NCBI GenBank assembly: GCA_016935755.1 | Contig: JAFGQI010000015.1 | Location: 102,319 to 166,318, forward strand | Source: Anaerolineales bacterium | GTDB lineage: Bacteria; Chloroflexota; Anaerolineae; Anaerolineales; UBA4823 | DNA: 64,000 nt | Direction of reading: 5' to 3' | Shown: piece after piece, positions 33,938 to 42,747 of the stretch | Numbering within the stretch: the first letter of the stretch is position 1 | Layout of the letters: each line of letters begins with the position of its first letter | Notes under the pieces: model-generated | Seen by the model: only the letters and a program-made list of their open reading frames with translations | What the model was told of the DNA's origin: nothing | Databases searched by the model: none | Program-made: the position numbers and the translations under genes

Positions 33938-34739
33938 GACCACTCACGTTACCAAGCGCTTCGGCGGCCTGCAGGCAGTTGGGCAGATGGATTTTGCCCT
34001 GGAGCAGGGCCGCATCGTCAGCATCATCGGCCCGAATGGTGCTGGCAAGACTACTTTCTTTAATACATTGACCGGCATCTATAAACCAGAGGAGGGTCAC
34101 ATCACCTTCGATGGGCATCCTCTGGTCGGTAAACGCTCGGATCAGATCACCACCCTGGGAATTGCGCGCACCTTTCAGAACATTCGCCTGTTTGGCAGCA
34201 TGACGGTGATTGAGAATATCATGGTGGGCATGTTCCCTCGTTTGAAGCAGTCCATGGTGGACGCCTTGCTGCGCTCCAAACGTTTCAAGGAAGAGGAAGC
34301 TCACGCACACGACCGGGCGGTCGAACTGATGGCCTTTGTTGGTCTAAAAGGAGTGGGGGATGAGCTGGCTCACAACCTGCCTTATGGTGGTCAGCGGCGG
34401 GTGGAGATTGCTCGCGCCCTGGCTTCCAACCCCAAGCTGCTGCTGCTGGATGAACCCACTGCCGGGATGAATCCGCGTGAGACAGATGACGCGGTGCAGT
34501 TGTTCCGCCGCGTGCGGGATGAATTGGGCGTCACCATCTTGCTGATCGAACATTCCATGCGCGTGGTAATGGATATCTCTGAGCGCGTTACGGTGATGGA
34601 TTACGGCCTGAAAATTGCCGAAGGGCTGCCGGCCGAGATCAGCAACGATACTCGCGTGGTGGAGGCCTATCTGGGGCGCGGCGCAGCGGCATTGGAAGAT
34701 GAAACAGCAGAACTTGCTTCCAACGGAGGCCCGGTATGA
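33924..34739 (+). CDS. livG: Branched-chain amino acid-type ABC transporter ATPase (LivG-like)
   Basis: About 271 residues. Walker A is GPNGAGKTTFFN, the Q-loop region reads TFQNIRLFGSMTVIENIMVG, the signature is LPYGGQRRVEIARAL and Walker B is LLLDEPTAGMNP, with switch His in IEHSMRVV. The VIENIMVG and ASNPKLLLLDEPTAGMNP segments are LivG-specific. The start is ATG 33924 with GAGG before it; the longer frame reads through the livM tail. It overlaps livM by 14 bases and the next gene by 4, so translation is probably coupled. Confidence 0.95.
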   Translation: MALLETTHVTKRFGGLQAVGQMDFALEQGRIVSIIGPNGAGKTTFFNTLTGIYKPEEGHITFDGHPLVGKRSDQITTLGIARTFQNIRLFGSMTVIENIMVGMFPRLKQSMVDALLRSKRFKEEEAHAHDRAVELMAFVGLKGVGDELAHNLPYGGQRRVEIARALASNPKLLLLDEPTAGMNPRETDDAVQLFRRVRDELGVTILLIEHSMRVVMDISERVTVMDYGLKIAEGLPAEISNDTRVVEAYLGRGAAALEDETAELASNGGPV

Positions 34740-35452
34740 GCCTGCTCGAGCTGGATAACATTCACTCCTACTACGGGCACATCCACGCCCTGCAAGGGAT
34801 TTCGCTGTATGTTGACGAAGGGGAGATCGTCACTCTGATCGGCGCCAATGGGGCGGGCAAGAGCACTACCCTGCGCACCATCTCCGGGCTGATCCGGCCG
34901 CGCCTGGGAACCGTCCGTCTTAAAGATCAAAACATCACCGGGCTGCCGCCGCACCAGATCGTCGCCATGGGCGTGGGGCACGTGCCTGAAGGCCGGGGCA
35001 TCTTCCCCCGCCTGACGGTGCGTGAGAACCTGGAAATGGGCGCATACACGATCGATGACCTGGCAGAAGTAGACCGGCGCATGGAGTTTGTCTTCGTGCT
35101 GTTCCCCCGACTGAAAGAGCGCCTGGAGCAGAAAGGCGGCACGCTCTCTGGCGGCGAGCAGCAGATGCTGGCCACCGCCCGCGGCCTGATGCTCAAACCG
35201 CGCATCCTGCTGATGGATGAGCCTTCGATGGGCCTGGCGCCGGTGCTGGTGGAAGCCATCTTCGATGTGATTCGCGAACTCAACCAGAAGGAAGGCACCA
35301 CCATCCTGCTGGTTGAGCAGAACGCCTTGATGGCGCTCTCGGTGGCTCACCGCGGCTATGTGCTGCAGAACGGGCGCATCGTGGTGGATGATACCGCGGC
35401 CAACTTGAAGAAGAACGAAATGGTGCGCGCCGCCTACCTGGGCGTAAAGTAA
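34736..35452 (+). CDS. livF: Branched-chain amino acid-type ABC transporter ATPase (LivF-like)
   Basis: A 238-residue ATPase. Walker A is GANGAGKSTTLRTISG, the signature LSGGEQQMLATARGLM, Walker B ILLMDEPSMGLAP and the switch region LLVEQNALMALS. The phrase GVGHVPEGRGIFPRLTVREN is typical of LivF. Overlaps livG by 4 bases (ATGA). Last gene of the importer operon, followed by two inverted repeats. Confidence 0.95.
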   Translation: MSLLELDNIHSYYGHIHALQGISLYVDEGEIVTLIGANGAGKSTTLRTISGLIRPRLGTVRLKDQNITGLPPHQIVAMGVGHVPEGRGIFPRLTVRENLEMGAYTIDDLAEVDRRMEFVFVLFPRLKERLEQKGGTLSGGEQQMLATARGLMLKPRILLMDEPSMGLAPVLVEAIFDVIRELNQKEGTTILLVEQNALMALSVAHRGYVLQNGRIVVDDTAANLKKNEMVRAAYLGVK

Positions 35453-35458
35453 AGTAGG

Positions 35459-35523
35459 GCGGGATTTATCCCGCAACCTGTCGATGATATCCTGCGGTGA
35501 CCGCTATTGTGGCGGTCACCGCA
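35459..35523. terminator. Two inverted repeats between convergent genes
   Basis: A 6-7 bp hairpin (GCGGGAT/ATCCCGC, 35459-35474) and a 12-bp perfect hairpin (TGCGGTGACCGC and complement, 35493-35523). Neither has a U run, so they may act as a weak or factor-assisted bidirectional terminator. Confidence 0.4.
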
Positions 35524-35532
35524 AACTGTTAT

Positions 35533-36492
35533 CTATGGCAGTTCCCAAACGGATACTTCCGACACCTGCACGGTGAAGCCGGGCGTCGCCAGCGCCCCGA
35601 TGAACAGGCCGATCGAACCGCTGGCATAAGCATCATCTTCGACCTGTGCCAGCAAGTGTCCGTTAGCATAGATTGACAGCGTGCTGCCCTCAGCGCGCAA
35701 ACCCATGCGGTTGGTCTGGTTCGCGCCCGCCAGGATGTGTTCGCTGGTGGTCCACTCCACCAGCATGGTGGAGCCGCTGGCCCAGCGGCGCAGCGAATAT
35801 CTGCCATCGCAAGACAGCCCGAAAATATAGGAGCGGCTGGTGTCGGCGGAGGCGCGCCCCAGCAGCCCGTAGCGATCCAGCCCGGCGCATCCCCCGGTCT
35901 GGACGGTCACTTCCATATAGAAGTTGCTCAGTTCCTGCACCGGCTGGCGCAGCATCCAGCCATCGTATTTATCGGCGTTGAAGGCAGTCATCCACAGCTT
36001 GCCCTGCTGCAGGCGCATCTCGACGTGCTCGTCGCTGAACAGGAACCAGTTCGCCCCTTCCTGGAAAGTATCCTGCCAGGTGGGATCGCCCAGGTTCAGG
36101 CGCGGGTCATCTGGCGTGGCGCTGGGTTCGACCGTGATGGTCGGTGTATCGCTGGGCAGGGGGGTGTTGGTGACCGTGGGGGTGTCGCTGGGCAGCGGAG
36201 TGCGCGTCGGCAAAGGTGTGGAGGTGTTGGGCAGAGTCTCCAGCGGCGCAGGGCTGCCGGGCGGGACTGCAGCTGTGCCAGGATCGGCTGCCGGTGTCCC
36301 GGCTGGAGCGCCAGTCGGCGGGCTGTCGATCTCGGTAAGCTGGGCGGCGATGGTCTGGGCGGCGGCGGTGTAGGAGGCGTCCTGCCCGGGCGAGCCGGGC
36401 GTCGCCTGGGTGGGCTGGCTGCAGGCGGTGAGAAGAACAGCCAGGGTGAGGGTTACTGCTATACAGGTGTGGAGAGTGATTTTCTTGTACAT
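35533..36492 (-). CDS. Lipoprotein with Thr/Pro-rich linker and beta-sandwich domain
   Basis: About 319 residues. A signal peptide ends in lipobox LLTAC with Cys24. A low-complexity Pro/Thr/Ala/Ser linker (about 27-130) with repeated PLPSDTPT follows. The C-terminal 180 residues form a beta-sandwich of the concanavalin-like/3-keto-disaccharide-hydrolase type (WQDTFQEGANWFLFSDEHVE, NFYMEVTVQTGG, LRAEGSTLSIYANG), which usually binds carbohydrate or another ligand. The start is ATG 36492; the longer frame adds 36 residues that destroy the signal peptide. It is downstream of a gene with the same fold, on the same strand. Confidence 0.8.
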   Translation of the reverse strand: MYKKITLHTCIAVTLTLAVLLTACSQPTQATPGSPGQDASYTAAAQTIAAQLTEIDSPPTGAPAGTPAADPGTAAVPPGSPAPLETLPNTSTPLPTRTPLPSDTPTVTNTPLPSDTPTITVEPSATPDDPRLNLGDPTWQDTFQEGANWFLFSDEHVEMRLQQGKLWMTAFNADKYDGWMLRQPVQELSNFYMEVTVQTGGCAGLDRYGLLGRASADTSRSYIFGLSCDGRYSLRRWASGSTMLVEWTTSEHILAGANQTNRMGLRAEGSTLSIYANGHLLAQVEDDAYASGSIGLFIGALATPGFTVQVSEVSVWELP

Positions 36493-36541
36493 ACCTGCAA
36501 TTGTAAACGATGATGGGGTATCGCTGTATGCGAATCGCGGC

Positions 36542-38413
36542 CTAAGGCAGCACCAGCTCGAAATTGTCAAATTCGAAGGTTGCAGTCTGGCCTGGGTCAT
36601 AGATTTCGAAGGCCAGGCCAGTCTGGCCGCGATCGAAGCGCGCCTCGGATTGATTCCAGACCAGCTGGTTGTTGATAAAAAAATGGTGCTGGTTGTTTTC
36701 TACCCAGATGGCGAGATGGTTTTCTTTTCCTACCTGGATGGCTTCATTCTGGCGGCAGGCGACAGTTGTGCTCCATTTGCCATCTTCCTGGATAGATATG
36801 CAAAACCTTCCGTCATGCGTGACATGGAAATAATATAAATTATTGTGATCTACAGATTTAAAAACCAGACCATAAGCGCTGGGGATGACTTTACCAGTCA
36901 GCTTGAAATCCGCCGCCAGGTAAAAATCTGCCGGTCGGAGGTCATCTTCTGGGAATAAAAGTTGGAAAAAGCCTTTCAATGACACTGCCTTGACCGAATA
37001 TTTCCCGTTCTTGATACTGCGGGTGATCTCGTTGTATGCGCTTGTTGTGGGTTCTGTATCAACAGGCCAGGCGCCGGTATCTTTGTCAAAAGTTTCCCAC
37101 AGCGTGGGCGCCAGGTGATCGTCGAACCAGGACTGCCAGTCCTTCTGGCTAACGCCGTAGTTCCCTCCGGTCAGTTGGTTGAGGTGATAGGCGCTGTATT
37201 CTCGTATGACAGGGTCACGACCGGACAGGGACTTGATCAGATCCTGGATCACCTGCCGGCGGGTGAGGAAGAGATCCTCGCCGTAGGCATTGGCAGTGAT
37301 CTGCTGAATGGCTTGCTTGAAAGCTGTGCTGGCGGCTTTATTCTGTGAATCCGAGGCATTCAGCAGGTCTGGCAGCAGATCCCTGGATTCACTGCCTAAT
37401 TCCGTGATGTCGCTCAAGGCTAATTCGCTCATCGCCTTGTCGTTGGTCAGACTGGCCGCGATCAGCACGACATCCCCCCACAGTTTACGCAGACCAGCCA
37501 GCAGGGCGCTTCGTGTCTCAGCCTGATATTCACTCTTTTGCGGGCAGCCTTTAACGGTGTACGGCGGCGAGGTATATTCGCTAGCTTTTGCAGCCATCTG
37601 CCCGCCTGGGGTTTGCAGCTCGAAAGCGATGCTTAGCTCGACGCCTGTATAACAGTATTCGCCATTCTGGGTGAGGGCGGGCAGGAAGGAATAGTAGGTT
37701 GCACCAAGCATGTTGATATCCAGAGTGATGTTTAACACACTCTGGCAGGTCCACCCGGCGTTGATCACCTCCACGCCTAGCCCCTGCAGGATTTTTTGAA
37801 CAGTTTGATCGGTTCCAGTAATGACTGGTTTATCTTCCGGGTGCTCCTCGGCGTATTTCCCGCTGTATACGGCGGAAATTTCCAGGCAGACCTGTCCCAC
37901 CGGCTCGCCCTTCCAATCTGGGAGGCGCGGGGGTGGGGCTGGCAGTGGGCTGACCACCGGAATGCGCTGCAGGTTAAAGAGCGCCGCGTCCACCTGCTCT
38001 ACCGCCACCCAGGCGGTCAGTTTAGAAGTAGTTTGGATATTGAGCCACCCGGCGCCGTAGTCTCGCCCGCTGACGGCAAGGAGATCGCCAGGCTGGGCTG
38101 TGTCAAGCAGCGGGTAGATCATCCCCGGCCCTGAGCGCAGGGAGGTGTTGCGGCTGAGCACCTCGATTGTCGGGAGCGGCGTGGCGGTGGGGGTGAAGGT
38201 GCGGGTGGGTGTGGGCGTTTTGGTAGGCGTCGGGGTTCTGGTTGCGGTGGCGGTCAGGGTGGGGGTTGGAGTGCGCGTAGCCGTAGGGGTGGCGATCCAG
38301 GAACGGGCGTTCTCCGTCTGCATCTGGGCGGTCTGGGTCAGGCGGGCGTTCTTGGGCAGGCCGCAGCTTTGCAGGGAGAAGATGAGCAGGCAGATAAACA
38401 GGTAGCGGCGCAT
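36542..38413 (-). CDS. Large lipoprotein with SH3b domain and C-terminal beta-sandwich
   Basis: About 623 residues. The signal peptide ends at Cys17 (SLQSC). A Thr/Pro-rich stalk (41-81) with repeated TPTPT leads to a bacterial SH3 domain (about 82-145: SRNTSLRSGPGMIYPLLD). The middle (about 160-450) contains helical and beta regions I do not recognise, and the C-terminal 160 residues form a beta-sandwich of concanavalin type (YLAADFKLTGKVIPSAYG, FHVTHDGRFCISIQE, FFINNQLVWNQ). The ATG is preceded by GGAGG. SH3b plus sandwich suggests cell-wall contact and glycan binding outside the cell. Same operon strand as the smaller lipoprotein. Confidence 0.8.
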   Translation of the reverse strand: MRRYLFICLLIFSLQSCGLPKNARLTQTAQMQTENARSWIATPTATRTPTPTLTATATRTPTPTKTPTPTRTFTPTATPLPTIEVLSRNTSLRSGPGMIYPLLDTAQPGDLLAVSGRDYGAGWLNIQTTSKLTAWVAVEQVDAALFNLQRIPVVSPLPAPPPRLPDWKGEPVGQVCLEISAVYSGKYAEEHPEDKPVITGTDQTVQKILQGLGVEVINAGWTCQSVLNITLDINMLGATYYSFLPALTQNGEYCYTGVELSIAFELQTPGGQMAAKASEYTSPPYTVKGCPQKSEYQAETRSALLAGLRKLWGDVVLIAASLTNDKAMSELALSDITELGSESRDLLPDLLNASDSQNKAASTAFKQAIQQITANAYGEDLFLTRRQVIQDLIKSLSGRDPVIREYSAYHLNQLTGGNYGVSQKDWQSWFDDHLAPTLWETFDKDTGAWPVDTEPTTSAYNEITRSIKNGKYSVKAVSLKGFFQLLFPEDDLRPADFYLAADFKLTGKVIPSAYGLVFKSVDHNNLYYFHVTHDGRFCISIQEDGKWSTTVACRQNEAIQVGKENHLAIWVENNQHHFFINNQLVWNQSEARFDRGQTGLAFEIYDPGQTATFEFDNFELVLP

Positions 38414-38589
38414 CTGGCACCTCCATAAGCAAGAAATCCGCACCTGCTGGAATGCGCACAGGCAGTTTCGATGCTCTGCAGGGATATAACCGCGCCAGCA
38501 GTATAATTATATCATTTGAACTCTGTGGTTACATGGTCTGGCTTATACCGTGCTGCCCAAATGATCCTTCAGCAGCCAGATAACAATGA

Positions 38590-39585
38590 TCACCCTTTCT
38601 CCAGCAGCTTCTCCTCGTAGATCCTCCTCACCGTCCCCTCGATATCCGGCTCGCGCACCTCCAGATCCAGGATGCGGTAGCGGGCAGAGAGGCGCCCGAT
38701 CAGCTCGGAGGCGGTCAGGGTCGCCCCATCGAACAGGTAAGTCGTCCGCTGCCCGTCGCGCCCCGCCACTTCCGCCCCTTCCACCGAGACCTCGGGGTAT
38801 TCCTCGGCGAAGTGCACGATCAGCTGACGCTTGCCGCCGAAGCGCTGGCGCAGGGCTGCCAAACTGCCGTCGTACAGCAGGCGGCCCTTGTCGATAATCA
38901 TCACCCGCTCGCACAGCTTTTCCACATCTGACAAATCATGGGTGGTCAGGATCACGGTGACGCCGCGCTGGCGGTTGATGTGCCGGATGAACTGCAGGAT
39001 GCGTTCCTTGGCGACCACATCCAGGCCGATGGTCGGTTCGTCCAGGAAGAGGATCTCGGGGTTGTGCAGCAGAGCAGCGCACAGGTCGGCGCGCATGCGC
39101 TGGCCCAGCGAAAGGGCGCGCACCGGCGTCTCCAGGAATTCGTCCAACTCAAGCAGGCGGCGGAATTCGCGCAAGTTGGTGTCGAATCGCCCGGCTGGCA
39201 CCTGGTAGATATGCTGGAGCAGCTCCAGCGACTCGATCACCGGCAGGTCCCACCACAGGGTGGTGCGCTGGCCAAAGACCGCCCCGATGCGCCGCACGTA
39301 CTTCTGCCGCTCGCGCCAGGGCACGTAGCCGTTCACCAGCAGCTCGCCGCTGGTGGGCGTCAGCAGCCCGCTGAGCATCTTCAGGGTGGTGGATTTGCCC
39401 GCCCCGTTGGGGCCCAGGTAGCCGACCAGCTCGCCCTGCTGGATTTCGAAGCTGACCCCGTCCACAGCCCGCACCAGCTGCATCTGGCGGCTGAACAGGC
39501 TGCGCAGCGCCCCGAATGCGCCGCGCTGGCGGCGATGGATGGTGAAGTGCTTTTTCAGCTCACGGACGGTGACGGCGATTTGCAT
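38590..39585 (-). CDS. ABC-2-type exporter ATPase
   Basis: About 331 residues. Walker A GPNGAGKSTTLK, Q-loop neighbourhood GAVFGQRTTLWWDLPV, signature SLGQRMRADLCAALL (degenerate but typical of ABC-2 exporters), Walker B ILFLDEPTIGLD and switch His (TTHDL). A C-terminal extension of about 70 residues resembles those of the NatA/DrrA-like subgroup. GAGG precedes ATG 39585; the longer frame reads backward into the upstream gene. Third gene of a minus-strand set with two permease genes that start at 41213 and 40420. Its GC-rich, Arg/Ala-rich composition differs somewhat from the neighbours. Confidence 0.9.
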   Translation of the reverse strand: MQIAVTVRELKKHFTIHRRQRGAFGALRSLFSRQMQLVRAVDGVSFEIQQGELVGYLGPNGAGKSTTLKMLSGLLTPTSGELLVNGYVPWRERQKYVRRIGAVFGQRTTLWWDLPVIESLELLQHIYQVPAGRFDTNLREFRRLLELDEFLETPVRALSLGQRMRADLCAALLHNPEILFLDEPTIGLDVVAKERILQFIRHINRQRGVTVILTTHDLSDVEKLCERVMIIDKGRLLYDGSLAALRQRFGGKRQLIVHFAEEYPEVSVEGAEVAGRDGQRTTYLFDGATLTASELIGRLSARYRILDLEVREPDIEGTVRRIYEEKLLEKG

Positions 39586-39592
39586 CGTAGCC

Positions 39593-40420
39593 TCAAGTGC
39601 CTGTGCTCTGGTAGTGCTGGACGCCGAACCGCCAGAAGACCAGGGCGGCTGCCAGTATGCCAAACCCGGCTGCTGGAGCCAGGAAGGGAGCGATGACAGG
39701 CATGTGAAAGGGATCAGGTTTGCCCAGCAGGTACAGCGCCGGGTAGTAGTTCAGGAAAATGGCGGGAATAATGTAGGTGAATATGTACCGCATCCAGTCC
39801 TGGTAAATATGCATCGGATAGGACATCATCTCTGTACCGCCGTAGGTGAAGATATTAACCACCTCGATCGATTCGACCGTCCAGAAGGTGATCGCCGCGC
39901 CGATGATGAACAGCCCGCCAAAGAAAGCAATCTGGCTGAGGAAGACGATGGGCACAAAGATCAGCTTGACGGCCGTCCATTGGATATCCAGGAGATACAG
40001 GGCGATGACGAATACCACGCCGCCCTGAAAGATGCGCCCCAACCGGCGCAGGATGAACTCGGAGGCGAACACCTGCAGGGTGATGTTGACCGGGCGCAGC
40101 AGCATCTGGTCAAAGCTTCCCAGACGTACCTGCGCGCCGAAGTTCGAGGGGTCAAAGCCGCCGAAGAGCATGTCCATGACACCGAAAGCGGTCTCGACGA
40201 TGCCATACAGCAAGGCGACTTCGCCCAGGCTCCACCCGCCAATGCCGGTGAACTTCTGCAGCACCAGGGCGATGGTCAGGAAGGAGACTCCGCTGGCAAT
40301 GGCGGTGGTGAAGGCCTCCAACAAAAAAGAAGCCCGGTACTGCATCTGGCCGCGGATGCGGACGCTGACCAGGCGCAGATATAGATCGAGCGGCGAAGCC
40401 TGACGCTGACGGATATGCAC
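39593..40420 (-). CDS. ABC-2 family permease (second subunit)
   Basis: A 275-residue membrane protein with six helices, of the ABC2_membrane_6-type family that pairs with the ATPase downstream. It has the characteristic N-terminal amphipathic segment (LRLVSVRIRGQMQYRASFLL), the loop GGFDPSNFGAQVRLGSFDQM and LLRPVNITLQVFASEF, and the late MMSYPMHIYQDWMR stretch. It follows the first permease with one base between. Substrate unknown; this exporter type is often associated with polysaccharides or lipids, which fits the neighbouring glycan genes, but that is inference. Confidence 0.88.
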   Translation of the reverse strand: MHIRQRQASPLDLYLRLVSVRIRGQMQYRASFLLEAFTTAIASGVSFLTIALVLQKFTGIGGWSLGEVALLYGIVETAFGVMDMLFGGFDPSNFGAQVRLGSFDQMLLRPVNITLQVFASEFILRRLGRIFQGGVVFVIALYLLDIQWTAVKLIFVPIVFLSQIAFFGGLFIIGAAITFWTVESIEVVNIFTYGGTEMMSYPMHIYQDWMRYIFTYIIPAIFLNYYPALYLLGKPDPFHMPVIAPFLAPAAGFGILAAALVFWRFGVQHYQSTGT

Positions 40421-40421
40421 C

Positions 40422-41213
40422 TCAACCTCCCTGGATCACCAGCCGGCGCATTCCCTGGGAAAGGATCAACTGTCCCAGCAGGATCAGCAGCAGCACCCAG
40501 AAGGCTTGCGCCAGCAGCGCCTGGACCAGCAGCGGTCCATCCACCAGCCCCAGGTATATCTCTATCGTGGTATTGACCATGTGAGGAAAGGGGGTCAGGT
40601 AGCACACCTGCTGGAACCATGCGGGGAAGAAGCGTATCGGCATCAGAAAACCAGAAAGAAACCAGCTGATCGAGAAGCCCAGGCGCAGGATGCCGCTGGC
40701 ATTGGGCGTCCAGAAGGCAGACAGGTTGAGCAGGAAGCGCCAGGCGAAGCTGACCATCCAGGCCAGCAGCATGGATATGAACAGCGCCAGCCACTGCCCC
40801 AGGCTGTGCGGGTAGGTGATCTCAAAAGCCACGGCGTAGAATGCCATGATGGTCACCCCACGGGCAATGAAACTGACCAGGGCGCGGCCAAGGTCCTGCG
40901 CCAGCCAGAAGTTGAAGAAGCTCATCGGTTTGAGCAGGTCGGAGCCAACCTGCCCGGAATAGACCGAGCGCATCACTTCCCACCAGCTGAACAGCGACAG
41001 GTAGGCGATGCTGGCCTGGCTGAGGCCGGTGTAGGTGATGGCATCTGCCAGGGTCATGCCTTCCACTGCAGGCCGCGCTCCATACAGCGCTGCCATCAGG
41101 GCTGCGCGCATCAGGCCGAAGAAAAAGTTGGTCGCCAGCCCGGCCAGGGTGGCGGCGCGGTAGGTGATCTGCCGGCGGGTGGATAACTTGACGATTTCAA
41201 AAAATAACTTCAT
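40422..41213 (-). CDS. ABC-2 family permease (first subunit)
   Basis: About 263 residues with six hydrophobic helices, a homologue of the adjacent permease (same TM order, LLKPMSFFNFWLAQDLGRAL in the first loop and MVNTTIEIYLGLVDGPLLVQ near the end). ATG 41213 is used; a longer frame starts 13 codons earlier without a better binding site. No convincing Shine-Dalgarno is present. With the next two genes it forms a complete exporter driven by the extended -10 promoter at 41264. Confidence 0.87.
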   Translation of the reverse strand: MKLFFEIVKLSTRRQITYRAATLAGLATNFFFGLMRAALMAALYGARPAVEGMTLADAITYTGLSQASIAYLSLFSWWEVMRSVYSGQVGSDLLKPMSFFNFWLAQDLGRALVSFIARGVTIMAFYAVAFEITYPHSLGQWLALFISMLLAWMVSFAWRFLLNLSAFWTPNASGILRLGFSISWFLSGFLMPIRFFPAWFQQVCYLTPFPHMVNTTIEIYLGLVDGPLLVQALLAQAFWVLLLILLGQLILSQGMRRLVIQGG

Positions 41214-41263
41214 GGTGAGCGACTCAGCCGTACAGAATCGATTCCGCTGCAATAGCCGGTCTA

Positions 41264-41272
41264 ATTATAGCA
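41264..41272 (-). promoter_or_regulatory. Extended -10 promoter of the ABC-2 exporter operon
   Basis: TGCTATAAT on the minus strand, about 51 bases before the ATG at 41213. The -35 position carries AAACCT, which is poor, but an extended -10 can compensate. Confidence 0.55.
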
Positions 41273-41297
41273 TGCGGCCTGGAGATAGGTTTTTGTA

Positions 41298-41326
41298 TTG
41301 ACCTTCTCTGCCCACAGGATTAGAAT
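41298..41326 (+). promoter_or_regulatory. Promoter of the FmdB-like gene
   Basis: TTGACC and TAGAAT with a 17-base spacer, 32 bases before the ATG at 41359. Confidence 0.8.
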
Positions 41327-41358
41327 TGATGAAAATGATCGAAGCCTGAGGTATTTGT

Positions 41359-41583
41359 ATGCCCATTTATGAATATCTTTGTCTGGACTGTGGAAAAGAA
41401 TTCGAGGTTGTGCGCCCGATGAAGGAGGCTGACCTGCCAATTCCGTGCCAGCAGTGCCAGGGCGAGCATATCACCCGTAAGCTGTCGGTGTTCAATGCCT
41501 GCAGCGGGGGGCGGGTGGTGGCGGGGGCGTCCAGCGGCTGCGCTGGCTGCAGCGCCAGTTCTTGCGCCGGCTGTAAACATTAA
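41359..41583 (+). CDS. FmdB-family zinc-ribbon regulatory-type protein
   Basis: A 74-residue protein with the family start MPIYEYLCLDCGKEFEV and a second CxxC (CQQCQGEHITRKLSVF). The tail is Ser/Gly/Ala/Cys-rich with ACSGG, GCAGCSAS and SCAGCKH, an abundance of Cys pairs typical of this family. FmdB proteins are short, widespread and poorly understood; some are linked to transcription. It ends overlapping the convergent glycosyltransferase gene by 4 bases. Confidence 0.9.
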   Translation: MPIYEYLCLDCGKEFEVVRPMKEADLPIPCQQCQGEHITRKLSVFNACSGGRVVAGASSGCAGCSASSCAGCKH

Positions 41584-42740
41584 ATTTTCGTTTTCAAAAG
41601 CTCTTCATAAAGCATTTCGATCTGGGCGATCATCTGGCGCAGATCGAACTCCCTGCGGGCGAAGGCGCTGGCCTTCCGCCCGATTTCTTTTCTCCGCTGC
41701 GGGTCATCCACCAGTTCCAGCAGGCGGGCGGCCATCCCATCGATGTCACCAGGTTCGCACAGGTATCCAGTCTCGCCATCCCGGATAGCTTCTGCAGTGC
41801 CGTCGGCGCGGTTCGCCACTACCGGCAGCCCCATCGCCATCGCCTGCGGGATGACCCGCGGCAGGCCCTCCCACAGCGAGGTGAGCAGGAAGATATCCAT
41901 GGCGCGCATTATACGGGGCACATCACGCCGCAGGCCAGTCAGGATGGCGCGCTCATTCAGTCCCCCCTGGCGAAGCTGGGCTTCCACCTGTGGGCGCAGC
42001 GGGCCGTCGCCCACCAGCAGGAAGTACACCTGTGGGTGAGCCCGCCCGACTTCGCCAGCCACCCGCACCCAATCCAGCGGGTTCTTCTGCTCCGAAAAGC
42101 GCCCCACATTGCCGATTACCACCGCCTCTGGCGGCAAGCCCAACTCCTGCCGCACTGCCAGGCGGTCAATCGGCTCCGGATCAAACTCCTCCAGCGGAAT
42201 GGCGCTGCGGATCAGGCGATATTGATTTTGCTTGCCGATCCCTGCCTGCAGGCCTTTCTGGATATCTCGCTCGGCCACTACGATCAGCGCGTCGGTGAAC
42301 GAAGCCATCCAGCGTTCCAGCCAGATGTACATCTGTTGGGCGCGGCGCGGCATATAGTCGTGAAAGCTCCAGCCATGTACGGTATGCACGATCAGCGGGA
42401 CGCCTGCCAGCCGCGCCGCCAGCCGGCCCAAAATGCCAGCCTTGGAGGAGTGAGTATGCACAATTGTGTACTGTTTCTGGCGCATCCTGCGGGTGAGTTT
42501 ATACAGGGCGATCAGGTCGTTCAGCGGGCTGACCTGGCGCAGCAGCTCCGGCAGGATGGTCAGCGAAATGCCTTGATCTCGCGCTTCCTCGATCAAGCTG
42601 CCCTCGCTGCCGGTCTGTGGGCCGCACAGCACCTCCACCTGGAAGCGCGATGGATCCAGCCTGGCGGCGGTGAACAGGGTGTTCTCCTGCGCGCCGCCCA
42701 CGATCAGGCGGGTGATGAGATGCAGAACCGGGATGGGCAT
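41580..42740 (-). CDS. Glycosyltransferase family 4
   Basis: About 386 residues, GT-B fold. The N-terminal half has VLHLITRLIVGGAQENTLF and HTHSSKAGILGRLAARLA; the C-terminal half has GNVGRFSEQKNP, the nucleotide-sugar loop (FLLVGDGPLRPQVE) and the donor-binding EGLPRVIPQAMAMGLPVVA. It probably adds a sugar to a growing polysaccharide or lipid-linked glycan in the cytoplasm. ATG 42740 with AAGGTG before it; a GTG 7 codons earlier would overlap the upstream gene. Last gene of the minus-strand glycan operon. Confidence 0.88.
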   Translation of the reverse strand: MPIPVLHLITRLIVGGAQENTLFTAARLDPSRFQVEVLCGPQTGSEGSLIEEARDQGISLTILPELLRQVSPLNDLIALYKLTRRMRQKQYTIVHTHSSKAGILGRLAARLAGVPLIVHTVHGWSFHDYMPRRAQQMYIWLERWMASFTDALIVVAERDIQKGLQAGIGKQNQYRLIRSAIPLEEFDPEPIDRLAVRQELGLPPEAVVIGNVGRFSEQKNPLDWVRVAGEVGRAHPQVYFLLVGDGPLRPQVEAQLRQGGLNERAILTGLRRDVPRIMRAMDIFLLTSLWEGLPRVIPQAMAMGLPVVANRADGTAEAIRDGETGYLCEPGDIDGMAARLLELVDDPQRRKEIGRKASAFARREFDLRQMIAQIEMLYEELLKTKI

Positions 42741-42747
42741 GGTCACC

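Noticed and set aside
35493..35523. 12-bp perfect inverted repeat as an operator or attachment site
   Set aside because: It lies between convergent gene ends with no promoter nearby; hairpin at transcript ends is simpler.
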